Assembly (NCBI RefSeq): GCF_031432425.1
Contig: NZ_JAVKPH010000006.1
Location: 124,001-188,000 of the forward strand
Reading direction: 5' to 3'
From: Ruixingdingia sedimenti
GTDB taxonomy: Bacteria; Pseudomonadota; Alphaproteobacteria; Rhodobacterales; Rhodobacteraceae
Length of the DNA stretch: 64,000 bases
The notes under the pieces were generated by a model. It did no database searches. It saw only the letters and a program-made list of their open reading frames with translations, and was not told the origin of the DNA. The stretch's first letter is position 1. Each line of letters starts with the position of its first letter. Below, piece by piece: positions 1-7,414 of the stretch. The translations under genes were made by a program, and so were the position numbers.

Positions 1-393
1 GTCGGTCAGCCGCGGGGTCAGCGCATGGCCGGCAAGGTGGTTCACCCCCACCAGCGGCAGCCCGGTCGCCGCGGCGATCCCCTTGGCGCACATCACGCCC
101 GCCAGCACCCCGCCGATCAGCCCCGGCCCCGCCGTCACCGCCACGCCGTCGATCCCCGTCAGATCCACGCCCGCCTGCGCCAGCGCGGCCTCTGCCGCAA
201 GGTCGATCCGTTCGGCATGCGCCCGCGCGGCGATTTCCGGCACCACGCCGCCAAAGTCCGCATGCAGCGATTCCTGCCCCATCACGACCGAGGACAGGAT
301 TTCCGGCGCATGCCCCGGCGCATGGCGCACCACCGCCGCTGCGGTATCGTCGCAGCTGCTTTCCAGCCCGAGGAAGGTGAGCATGCGGGTCAT
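1..393 (-). CDS. tsaD: tRNA N6-adenosine threonylcarbamoyltransferase TsaD, N-terminal part (gene runs off the window)
   Basis: TsaD transfers the threonylcarbamoyl group to A37 of ANN-decoding tRNAs, working with TsaB/TsaE in the cytoplasm. The 131 residues present carry the ASKHA-type N-terminus (LGLESSCDDTAAAVV) and, near the cut end, the NHLAGH motif whose two histidines bind the active-site metal in this family. The start chosen gives MTRMLTFLG; an alternative ATG four codons in (384) is also possible. The 3' part lies outside the window. It diverges from hemD with only about 54 bp between starts, so the two promoters must overlap. The family call is very secure. Confidence 0.95.
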   Translation of the reverse strand, partial: MTRMLTFLGLESSCDDTAAAVVRHAPGHAPEILSSVVMGQESLHADFGGVVPEIAARAHAERIDLAAEAALAQAGVDLTGIDGVAVTAGPGLIGGVLAGVMCAKGIAAATGLPLVGVNHLAGHALTPRLTD

Positions 394-447
394 CAGGCGG
401 GTCCGGGTCCGTTGCGGTGGGGGCCAATCGCAGGTAACACCTGCACC

Positions 448-1185
448 ATGACCGCACAATCCCGCCCCGTCATCCTGCTGACCCGGCCCGAACCCGCCGC
501 CGCGCGCTTTGCCGCCGCGTTGCGCGATCACCTGCCGGGCGCCGAGGTGCTGATGGCGCCGCTGATCGCGCCCCGGCTGTTGTCGCCCCCCCTGCCGCCG
601 GTGTGGGGGGACGGGCGGGTGCGCGGCCTCATCTTCACGTCGGAAACCGGGGTGGCGGGCTTTGCGCGGATTGCCGCCGACCGCAGCCTGCCCGCCTTCT
701 GCGTCGGCCCCCATACCGCCGATGTGGCGCGCGCGGCGGGGTTCACGGCCCATGCCTGCGGCGGCGATGCAGAGGCGGTGGTGGCCGAACTCACCGCCCT
801 GCGGCCCGCCGCGCCGCTGCTGCACGCCCGGGGCCGCGACGCCCGCGGCGCGATCGCCGCCCGGCTGAGCGCGGCGGGGATCGAAACCGGGGAACTCATC
901 GTCTACGAACAGCAGGAACAGCCCTTGTCAGCCCCGGCGCTGGCATTGCTGGCCGGGGATGCGCCGGTCATCGCGCCGCTCTTTTCCCCCCGCACGGCGG
1001 CGATCTTTGCCCGCGCGGCGGCGGGGGTGCGCGCGCCGCTGTACCTTGCCGCGATCAGCCCGGCGGCGGCGGCGGAACTGTCGGGCCTTCCCGCCCGTAT
1101 GCGCCTGACCGCCGAGGCCCCCGACGCCCCCGCCATGCTGCGCGCCGCCGCCGCGCTGCATCATGCCGCGCAGGCCGCGGCTTGA
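448..1185 (+). CDS. hemD: Uroporphyrinogen-III synthase HemD
   Basis: Cyclises hydroxymethylbilane to uroporphyrinogen III in tetrapyrrole (haem, cobalamin, bacteriochlorophyll) synthesis. The 245-aa protein starts MTAQSRPVILLTRPEP; the LLTRPEP opening and the two-domain alternating layout with an LHARGRDARG segment mid-protein are typical of HemD, a family with low overall identity. I chose the ATG at 448 rather than the far upstream in-frame start because the upstream part overlaps tsaD. It is first in a run hemD - mic60-like - hemY on the same strand, the arrangement seen in Rhodobacterales. The call rests on the N-terminal motif and context together. Confidence 0.9.
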   Translation: MTAQSRPVILLTRPEPAAARFAAALRDHLPGAEVLMAPLIAPRLLSPPLPPVWGDGRVRGLIFTSETGVAGFARIAADRSLPAFCVGPHTADVARAAGFTAHACGGDAEAVVAELTALRPAAPLLHARGRDARGAIAARLSAAGIETGELIVYEQQEQPLSAPALALLAGDAPVIAPLFSPRTAAIFARAAAGVRAPLYLAAISPAAAAELSGLPARMRLTAEAPDAPAMLRAAAALHHAAQAAA

Positions 1186-1255
1186 AGCCGCCCGGCGCGG
1201 GGCCTAATCTTGGAACCAGAAGGGGCCCGGCCCCGGCCAGCAGAGGAGAAGCGCC

Positions 1256-2458
1256 TTGACCGGCCCGGACAAGACCACCCCCGAAGGCGAAATCGCGCAG
1301 GACGTTGCCGAGACGCACGTTGCCGAGGCGCCCGCATCCGGCGCGCCCGAGCCTGTGTCCGAACCTGAGGTTGCGCCCACGCCCGAGCCCGTCATCGTGG
1401 AACTGTCCGAACCCGAACGGCCGGAACCGCCGCCGGCACCCCCCGCGGCCGAACCCCCCGCGCCCGAGCCCGTCGCTGCACCGCGCCGCAGGGGCATGGG
1501 CGTGGCGCTTGGCCTCGTGATCGGCGGGGTTCTGGCCGCCGCCATCGGCTTTGCCGCCGCGCGCTATGTCGTGCCCGGCGGCTGGCCCTTCCCCGGCGAC
1601 ACCGCCCGCTTCACCGCGCTGGAGGATCGCCTTGCCGCGCAGGACCGCGCGGTGGAGGCTTTGCGGGCCGATCTGTCCGGGCTTGCCGGCATGGGCGCCG
1701 CGCTGGATGACCTGCGCGCCGCGCAAACGGATCTGGGTGCCCGGCTGGATGCCGCCGCCGCGCGGCTGGAGGAAGTGGCCGCCCGTCCCGTCAGCACCGT
1801 CCCGCCCGAGGATCTGGCCGCGCTGCGCGCCGAGGTCGCCCGCCTGCAAGGGCAGCTGGACCAGCTCGGCACCGGGGATGTCGAGGAAACCATCGCCGCG
1901 ATGAAGGCCGCCGCCGAGGAAGAACGCCGTGCCGCAGAGGCCCGCCTTGCCGCGGCAGAGGCAGAGGCGCAGGCCCGCGCGCAGGCCGCGCTCGCCCGCG
2001 CCGCCGTGCTGCGCGCGCAGGCGGCGCTGGATACCGGCACCAGCCTTGCCGAACCGCTGGCCGATCTGGCGGCGGCGGGCGTCGCCCTGCCGCCCGCGCT
2101 GGCGGAAGGCGCCGACGTGCCCACCCTGCCGCAATTGCAGGAAGAATTCCCCGAGGCCGCCCGCGCCGCGCTGGCCGCCGTGGCCAAGGTGGAACCCGAC
2201 GCGCCGCTCGGCGACCGCATCGGCGCCTTCCTGCGCGCGCAGACCGGCGCGCGGTCGCTGACCCCGCGCGCGGGCGACGACCCCGACGCGGTGCTGTCGC
2301 GGGCAGAGGCGGCCTTGCGCGCGGGCGATCTGGCGGGGGCGGTCGCGGGGCTCGACCCGCTTCCGGCAGAGGCGACGGCGGAAATGGCCGCATGGCGCGC
2401 GCGCGCCGAATCGCGGCTGGCCGTGGCGGCGGCGCTTTCCGGCCTGGCCGGCAACTGA
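1256..2458 (+). CDS. Mic60/mitofilin-like inner-membrane protein (COG4223)
   Basis: A 400-aa protein with an acidic, Pro/Glu-rich N-terminal stretch (residues about 1-80), one transmembrane helix (about 82-104, ending in AAARYVV), an Ala/Glu/Arg-rich coiled coil (about 120-270) and a C-terminal helical domain. This matches the alphaproteobacterial mitofilin (Mic60) group, the bacterial relative of the MICOS cristae-organising protein, implicated in shaping intracytoplasmic membranes. The start is TTG at 1256, supported by a purine-rich AGAGGAGAA about 8 nt upstream. It sits between hemD and hemY, 12 bp before the latter. The N-terminal half is low complexity, so assignment depends on architecture and location rather than catalytic residues. 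Confidence 0.8.
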   Translation: MTGPDKTTPEGEIAQDVAETHVAEAPASGAPEPVSEPEVAPTPEPVIVELSEPERPEPPPAPPAAEPPAPEPVAAPRRRGMGVALGLVIGGVLAAAIGFAAARYVVPGGWPFPGDTARFTALEDRLAAQDRAVEALRADLSGLAGMGAALDDLRAAQTDLGARLDAAAARLEEVAARPVSTVPPEDLAALRAEVARLQGQLDQLGTGDVEETIAAMKAAAEEERRAAEARLAAAEAEAQARAQAALARAAVLRAQAALDTGTSLAEPLADLAAAGVALPPALAEGADVPTLPQLQEEFPEAARAALAAVAKVEPDAPLGDRIGAFLRAQTGARSLTPRAGDDPDAVLSRAEAALRAGDLAGAVAGLDPLPAEATAEMAAWRARAESRLAVAAALSGLAGN

Positions 2459-2469
2459 GGGGGCAAGGG

Positions 2470-3924
2470 ATGCTGTGGTCTCTGGCAAAGGTGCTGCTGT
2501 TCGTCGCGCTGACCGCGGCGCTGACCATCGGGGCGAGCCGCCTGATGGACATGGGCGGCGAATTGCGCGTGGCGCTGGCGGGGTGGGAATTCACGCTCGG
2601 CCCCCTGCAAGGGCTGATCGCGATCCTGGTGCTGGTGCTGGCGCTGTGGCTTCTGTTCCGCATCGCGGGTTTCCTGATCGCGCTTTTGCGCTTCATCGCC
2701 GGGGATGAAACCGCGCTGTCGCGCCACTTCGACCGCAACCGCGAACGGCGCGGCTATGCGGCGGTGCAGGAATCGCTTCTGGCGCTGGCCTCGGGCGAGG
2801 GGCGGGTGGCGCTGGCGCGGGCGGCCAAGGCGGAACGGTTCCTCGATCAGCCGCAGCTGACCAACCTTCTGGTCGCGCAGGCGGCAGAGATGTCGGGCGA
2901 CCGCGACCGCGCCAAGACGGCCTGGAAGGCGTTGCTGGAGGACGACCGCAGCCGGTTCGTCGGCGTCCGCGGCCTGTTGCGGGTCAAGCTGGACGAGGGC
3001 GATACCGAAACCGCGCTGAAACTGGCGGAAAAGGCCTTCGCGCTGAAACCCGCACATCCCGAAACCCAGGACATCCTGTTGCAGTTGCAGGCGGGCGCGA
3101 AGGACTGGAAGGGCGCGCGCGCGACGCTGGAGGCCAAGCGCCGCGCCGGGGCCCTGCCGCGCGACATCTACCGCCGCCGCGACGCCGTGCTGGCGCTGCA
3201 AGAGGCCAGGGACGTCATCGACGAAGGCAAGGACATCGAGGCGCGCGAGGCCGCGATCGCCGCCAACCGCCAGTCGCCCGACCTGATCCCGGCCGCGGCG
3301 ATGGCGGCGCGCAGCTATATCGCCAAGGGCGACACGCGCCACGCCGCCCGCGTGCTGCGCAAGGCATGGGAGGCGCAGCCCCACCCCGACCTCGCCGCCG
3401 CCTTTGCCGAGATCGCGCCCGACGAAACCCCGCAGGACCGCCAGCGCCGTTTCGCCAAACTGACCGACATCAACCCCGGCCACCCCGAAACCCGCATGCT
3501 GATGGCCGAGCTTGCCATCGCGGCAGAGGATTTCCCGGCCGCCCGCCGCGCCCTTGGCGATCTGGTTCAGGCGGAACCCACCGCCCGCGCGCTGACCATC
3601 ATGGCCGCGATCGAACGGGGCGAAGGCGCGGACGACGCCGTGGTGCGCGGCTGGCTGGCCCGCGCCCTGACCGCGCCGCGGGGCAAGCAGTGGGTCTGCG
3701 AGAAATGCCACAACATCCATGCCGAATGGCAACCCGTCTGCGACAACTGCGGCGCCTTCGACACGCTGGCCTGGACCACCCCGCCCGAAGGCGCGGGGCC
3801 GAGCCCGACCCAGACGGAAATGCTGCCCCTGATCGTCGGCCGCCCCGACAGCACGGCCGCCACGGTGGATGCCGAGGTGGTGGAGGACGCGCCCCCAGAT
3901 TCCGGCGCGCGCGGTGCACTTTAG
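2470..3924 (+). CDS. hemY: HemY-type TPR membrane protein with C-terminal zinc ribbon
   Basis: A 484-aa protein with two N-terminal transmembrane helices (about 5-22 and 40-66) followed by TPR-like helical repeats, as in proteobacterial HemY (haem-biosynthesis-associated TPR protein, not protoporphyrinogen oxidase HemY of Bacillus). Its exact biochemical role is unresolved; linkage to hemD suggests organisation or regulation of haem synthesis at the membrane. Near the C-terminus a CEKC-x12-CDNC pair (DNA about 3697-3755) looks like a small zinc ribbon, a feature of the alphaproteobacterial form. ATG at 2470 follows a GGGGGCAAGGG ribosome site. Likely co-transcribed with the two genes upstream. 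Confidence 0.88.
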   Translation: MLWSLAKVLLFVALTAALTIGASRLMDMGGELRVALAGWEFTLGPLQGLIAILVLVLALWLLFRIAGFLIALLRFIAGDETALSRHFDRNRERRGYAAVQESLLALASGEGRVALARAAKAERFLDQPQLTNLLVAQAAEMSGDRDRAKTAWKALLEDDRSRFVGVRGLLRVKLDEGDTETALKLAEKAFALKPAHPETQDILLQLQAGAKDWKGARATLEAKRRAGALPRDIYRRRDAVLALQEARDVIDEGKDIEAREAAIAANRQSPDLIPAAAMAARSYIAKGDTRHAARVLRKAWEAQPHPDLAAAFAEIAPDETPQDRQRRFAKLTDINPGHPETRMLMAELAIAAEDFPAARRALGDLVQAEPTARALTIMAAIERGEGADDAVVRGWLARALTAPRGKQWVCEKCHNIHAEWQPVCDNCGAFDTLAWTTPPEGAGPSPTQTEMLPLIVGRPDSTAATVDAEVVEDAPPDSGARGAL

Positions 3925-3969
3925 CACTACACAGTCCGAAACGGGGGTGCTAAGAGGCACCCGATCAGT

Positions 3970-4045
3970 GCCGGTGTAGCTCAGCTGGTAGAGCACGTCA
4001 TTCGTAATGATGGGGTCGGGGGTTCGAGTCCCTTCACCGGCACCA
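3970..4045 (+). tRNA. tRNA-Thr (anticodon CGT)
   Basis: Full cloverleaf: acceptor GCCGGTG/CACCGGC, D-arm GCTC-AGCTGGTA-GAGC, anticodon stem CGTCA/TGATG around loop TTCGTAA giving anticodon CGT (reads ACG), T-arm with GGTTCGAGTCC, discriminator A and an encoded CCA end (4043-4045). It lies 45 bp after hemY, on the same strand. Confidence 0.97.
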
Positions 4046-4203
4046 CTGATCCTTCCCAAGGTCTGTCAGATATTCGTGGCTTTCCGTCAGATTCCTGACC
4101 CAGGCGGCGTTTCGGTCGTGGCCGCGCCATCGGTGTGAAGAGCCCGTTGCGAACGGTGGCAATATAGCCCCCTTATTCATCAGGGCACCTTGATGAGGCA
4201 AAG

Positions 4204-4467
4204 ATGGAAGTCCGCGACGAGCGCTATGAAGCTGTTGAAAAAGCATATGCTGAAAGCGCAAGGGCGGTGCGCTGGGCATATGTTCATTGGGCGCCGGATG
4301 GTGGAATCGAGAGCGCTTTGAAAGATGAAATGGGAGATGAGGTATCCAAAGCCGTTGTTGGCCTTTTGTATGCTGTGGAAGCGCTTCTGAAGGATGGAGG
4401 AGGGCTGCCCACACCCAAGCTGGCTCTACGCGCCGAGGACCATGACCCTGACCAAGAGCCTCCCTGA
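4204..4467 (+). CDS. Hypothetical protein (87 aa), orphan ORF downstream of tRNA-Thr
   Basis: I do not recognise this protein. It is mainly helical and charged, begins MEVRDERYEAVEKAYAE, has no signal peptide or membrane segment and ends in an acidic, Pro-rich tail. GAGGCAAAG just before the ATG is a reasonable ribosome site. Codon use is visibly AT-richer than in the flanking genes (GAAGCTGTTGAAAAAGCATA-type stretches), which suggests acquired DNA or a relaxed remnant. It lies alone in a 615-bp gap between tRNA-Thr and olsA, with no recombinase next to it. It could be real or a decayed leftover; confidence is moderate. Confidence 0.5.
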   Translation: MEVRDERYEAVEKAYAESARAVRWAYVHWAPDGGIESALKDEMGDEVSKAVVGLLYAVEALLKDGGGLPTPKLALRAEDHDPDQEPP

Positions 4468-4661
4468 GCGGCAGCTAGGTCCCGCAAGGCAGACGCCCGC
4501 CCTCATGCACAATGGGTCTGGTCGACGTTCGGGTCGGAACGTCTGACGTTTCGTCGTGCCGGGCACAGAGATGCACTGCCCCATGAGGCAAGAACCACGG
4601 GTATCCGATCCCTGCCAGAACCTCCCGCCGGGCCTTGGTTTCCCCGGATAAAACCTGCCGC
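4468..4661. other. Non-coding gap between the orphan ORF and olsA
   Basis: This stretch is AT-richer than the chromosome average here and holds no convincing ORF, RNA or hairpin that I can see. It belongs, with 4046-4203, to the atypical patch around the 87-aa ORF. Confidence 0.5.
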
Positions 4662-5477
4662 TCAGATCACATGCGCATGGCGCACGGCGGTTTCGCAATG
4701 GGCCGACAGGGCCTTGCGGTCGGTGAAGGCGGCTACCGGCACCGGATCGTGAAAGACCACCTCGACGCTGCCCTGCCGGGGTGCGGCCAGTACCTTGAGC
4801 AGATGGGGCCCGAAATCCATGTCTCCCCACCAGCCATAGAACCGCGGGTCGGCGCCCTCGGGGGCGCGATAGATCACCGTCACCGGCTGGACATGCAGCA
4901 CCTCGGCCAGCCCGTCGGCAAAGAAGGCCGCGAACAGCGTCGGCTTGAACGGCAGCACCCGCAGCCCGTCGGTCGATGTGCCTTCGGGAAAGAACAGGAG
5001 CTTGTGGCCCGCGCGCAGCCGCGCCTCGAACAGGTCCTTCTGCGCCAGCGCCTCGGTTCCCTTGCGGGCGATGAACACGGTGCCCGTGGCGCGCGCCAGC
5101 CAGCCGATCCCGGGCCAGCCCGCGACCTCTGCCTTGGACACGAAATAGATCCGCTGGCAGGCGTTCAGGGTGAATATGTCCAGCCAGGACCCATGGTTCG
5201 CCACTACCGCCCCCTTGTGGCGCATCGGCCGGCCCCGGGTGGAATAACGGATGCCGAGGATGACGAAGGCCGCGCGGCAGACGAATTGCGTGATCCAGGG
5301 CGTGACCGGGCGGTTCAACCCGCAGAGCGGGCGTTCCACCAGCCGGCAGAGCAGCAGCAGAACCAGACAGCCATAGGTCACGACCCCCAGCACCAGCCCC
5401 CGCAGCGCCACCCGCAGCCAGCCCGCCGCCCCGATGCGCGAGGGGGGGGCGGCCTCCTCGTCGCGCCAGGTGGTCAC
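4662..5477 (-). CDS. olsA: Lyso-ornithine lipid O-acyltransferase OlsA (PlsC family)
   Basis: Acylates lyso-ornithine lipid to ornithine lipid, a phosphorus-free membrane lipid; members can also act on lysophosphatidic acid. The 271-aa protein has an N-terminal hydrophobic segment (about 20-45), the NHGSWLD form of the acyltransferase NHx4D motif, and FPEGTSTDG, the PlsC motif III. GTG start at 5477 overlaps the olsB stop by four bases (GTGA), so translation is probably coupled. Adjacency to olsB is what selects OlsA over a generic PlsC. Confidence 0.9.
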   Translation of the reverse strand: MTTWRDEEAAPPSRIGAAGWLRVALRGLVLGVVTYGCLVLLLLCRLVERPLCGLNRPVTPWITQFVCRAAFVILGIRYSTRGRPMRHKGAVVANHGSWLDIFTLNACQRIYFVSKAEVAGWPGIGWLARATGTVFIARKGTEALAQKDLFEARLRAGHKLLFFPEGTSTDGLRVLPFKPTLFAAFFADGLAEVLHVQPVTVIYRAPEGADPRFYGWWGDMDFGPHLLKVLAAPRQGSVEVVFHDPVPVAAFTDRKALSAHCETAVRHAHVI

Positions 5478-6259
5478 GAAGCGGGGCCCTGCTTGCGCAT
5501 GTAGAAGCTCAGATGCCGTTCGGACATGCGCACCGTGTCCATCAGCAGGCAGACATCGGTGGTGTTGAAGTCATGGTCGATCCACGCGCCCTCGCCCACG
5601 AAGCCGCCGAGCCGCAGATAGGCCTTGATCAGCGCAGGCGTCGCCGCCATCGCCGCGCGGCGGTCCACCTGGTCGGCGGGCAGCAGGTCCATCGCCTGGA
5701 AATGTTCCGGCATGGCGCGCACGCGGATGTCCTCGGGCGCGAGGTGATGGTGGTGCAGATAGGCCAGCGGCATCTTCAGCGCCTCGGCATCGGTGCCGTG
5801 GAAACTGGCGACGCCGAACATGATCTCGATCTTCCGCTCCAGCACGTATTCGGCCAGCGCATTCCACAGGTGGAACATTGCCGTCCCGCCGCGATAGTCC
5901 TTGTCGACGCAGGACCGCCCCAGTTCCAGAAGCCGCCGCCCCGTGGCCTTGAGCGGCGCGAGGTCGTATTCGGTTTCGGAATAGTACCGCCCCAGTTCCG
6001 CCGCCCTGTCCGAGGTCAACAGCCGGTAGACCCCCACCACATGGTCCATCTGCGCCGGATCGCGGCGCCGGTCGATCAGCAGCAGGTGGTCGAAATGGGG
6101 GTCGAACTCGTCCCGTTCCAGCCGCCGGTCGTGATCGACCATCGGGCCGGTGCCGCCCAGTTCCTCGACGAATACCCGGTATCGGAGCCGCTGCGCCGCC
6201 AGCAGGTCCTGGTCGTCACGGGCAAGGCGCAGGGTGAAGTTCGGATCTTCCATCGTCAT
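5474..6259 (-). CDS. olsB: L-ornithine N-alpha-acyltransferase OlsB (GNAT family)
   Basis: Transfers a 3-hydroxyacyl group from acyl carrier protein to ornithine, the first step of ornithine lipid synthesis. The 261-aa protein reads FTLRLARDDQDL, then RYRVFVEELGG, then a VGVYRLL strand and LELGRSCVDKDYRGG, the order expected for the OlsB/haemolysin-like GNAT family. The start is ATG at 6259 (MTMEDPNF) or six bases further in; a longer upstream frame lacks similarity. Gene order olsB-olsA with overlap is the classical operon. Confidence 0.9.
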   Translation of the reverse strand: MTMEDPNFTLRLARDDQDLLAAQRLRYRVFVEELGGTGPMVDHDRRLERDEFDPHFDHLLLIDRRRDPAQMDHVVGVYRLLTSDRAAELGRYYSETEYDLAPLKATGRRLLELGRSCVDKDYRGGTAMFHLWNALAEYVLERKIEIMFGVASFHGTDAEALKMPLAYLHHHHLAPEDIRVRAMPEHFQAMDLLPADQVDRRAAMAATPALIKAYLRLGGFVGEGAWIDHDFNTTDVCLLMDTVRMSERHLSFYMRKQGPAS

Positions 6260-6351
6260 CGGCGGCTGATGGTCCTTTGGCGGCAGGGCGTAGGCGCATT
6301 TAGGCCCCGTAGCACGGCAATGCAACAAAAAGCCAAGACCGTCAGCCGTAC

Positions 6352-6379
6352 AGGTTGAAGCAGGCGGGGAATTCAACCT
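6352..6379. repeat. 8-bp inverted repeat between olsB and the DUF3553 gene
   Basis: AGGTTGAA (6352-6359) and TTCAACCT (6372-6379) form a perfect inverted repeat with a 12-nt spacer. It lies 93 bp upstream of olsB and 27 bp downstream of the DUF3553 gene. It could be a weak terminator for the latter or an operator for olsBA; no T-run follows. Confidence 0.5.
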
Positions 6380-6405
6380 ATAGATGTATGCGTCAGGCCC
6401 GGCCC

Positions 6406-6588
6406 CTACGGGTCCGGAACCGGGGTCAGGGTGACACGGCTGCTTTCGATCACGACCTTGCCGGCGTGTTCGAAATTCACCGTGACCCGGCCGCCGATGT
6501 TGGATTGCACCTGCCCCAGCCCCCAGTCGGGGCAGGCGGGATGGCGCACCAGCATGCCGGGTTCGAGGATCGCGTTGGGGTCACGCAT
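6406..6588 (-). CDS. DUF3553 domain protein (60 aa)
   Basis: A small soluble protein whose whole length corresponds to DUF3553: MRDPNAILEPGM, then HPACPDWGLGQVQS and VTVNFEHAGK. The fold resembles a short SH3-like barrel of the type found in CarD/UvrD tails, but function is unknown. CGGAGCCCCG before the ATG at 6588 provides a ribosome site. It diverges from chpT, whose start is 28 bp away. Confidence 0.85.
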   Translation of the reverse strand: MRDPNAILEPGMLVRHPACPDWGLGQVQSNIGGRVTVNFEHAGKVVIESSRVTLTPVPDP

Positions 6589-6616
6589 CGGGGCTCCGGG
6601 CAGTGTGAGGGTAACG

Positions 6617-7210
6617 ATGGACAAGACTGAACTGGCGGCCCTGCTCGGCTCGCGCATCTGCCACGATCTTATCAGCCCTCTGGGCGCGATCGGCAATGGG
6701 GTGGAACTGCTGGCGATGGCGGGCCAGGGCACGGGGCCCGAGGTGGCGCTGATTTCCGAAAGCGTGGCGAATGCGAATGCGCGGATCCGGTTCTTCCGCG
6801 TCGCCTATGGCATGGCCGGGGCGGACCAGCGGATGGGGCGGCCGGAAATCCTGTCGATCCTGGGCGAAAGCACGCGGGGCGGGCGCACGGTGATCGACTG
6901 GCGCGTGGCGGGCGACCTGCCGCGGCGCGAGGTGCGGCTGGCCTTTCTGGCGCTGCAATGCCTGGAAACCGCGATGCCCTATGGCGGGCAAGTGGCGGTG
7001 GACCGCGAGGGCGCGCGCTGGACGCTGGCCGGTACGGCGCGCAAGCTGCGTCACGATGCCGCGCTGTGGGATGCGCTCTGCGATCCGCTGATGGCGCTGA
7101 GCCTGACGCCCGCGCAGGTGCATTTCGGCCTGCTGCGCGAGGATCTGACCGCCCAGAACCGCCACGCCGCCCTGCGCATCGCCGATCAGGTGATCGAGCT
7201 GAGCTTCTGA
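6617..7210 (+). CDS. chpT: Histidine phosphotransferase ChpT
   Basis: Phosphotransferase that relays phosphate from the CckA kinase to CtrA (and CpdR) in the alphaproteobacterial cell-cycle and motility phosphorelay. The 197-aa protein has the dimerisation helix motif SRICHDLISPLGAIGNG with phospho-acceptor His16, followed by a degenerate HATPase-like fold. In Rhodobacterales this relay usually controls motility, gene-transfer agent and quorum responses rather than being essential. ATG at 6617; it diverges from the DUF3553 gene. Confidence 0.92.
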   Translation: MDKTELAALLGSRICHDLISPLGAIGNGVELLAMAGQGTGPEVALISESVANANARIRFFRVAYGMAGADQRMGRPEILSILGESTRGGRTVIDWRVAGDLPRREVRLAFLALQCLETAMPYGGQVAVDREGARWTLAGTARKLRHDAALWDALCDPLMALSLTPAQVHFGLLREDLTAQNRHAALRIADQVIELSF

Positions 7211-7266
7211 CGGGTCGGCCCGGTGGCGAGGGCAGGGCCGGGGGCTTCGCGCCCCCGGACCCCCGC

Positions 7267-7289
7267 GGGATATTTCTGGACAGAAAGTG
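7267..7289 (+). repeat. Dispersed 3'-end repeat, copy 1 (subfamily A)
   Basis: Reads GGGATATTTCTGGACAGAAA followed by GTG, preceded by a GC-rich GGGGGCTTCGCGCCCCC hairpin. It lies 57 bp past the chpT stop in the convergent chpT/glyS gap. Confidence 0.8.
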
Positions 7290-7339
7290 GAAAAGGGGCG
7301 TGCCCTTGCCTGTCCTGTATCGCGGGTGACGAGCGCGGG

Positions 7340-7373
7340 GCCTCCGGCGGGGATATTTAAGTCCAGCCTGAAG
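7340..7373 (+). repeat. Dispersed 3'-end repeat, copy 2 (subfamily C)
   Basis: GCCTCCGGCGGGGATATTTA followed by AGTCCAGCCTGAAG. The second element in the same gap, 42 bp before the glyS stop. Its GTCCAGCCTGAAG tail also occurs inverted at 20795-20831. Confidence 0.8.
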
Positions 7374-7414
7374 GCACAGGGCGCTGTCCTCGTCGCCGGC
7401 GTGCTGGCCGGAGG

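Noticed and set aside
1055..4059. Long minus-strand frames opposite hemD, mic60-like and hemY genes
   Set aside because: Antisense shadows of high-GC coding DNA, without recognisable domains.
3970..4661. tRNA-Thr as an attachment site for an integrated element
   Set aside because: No integrase, no second copy of the tRNA 3' end within the window.
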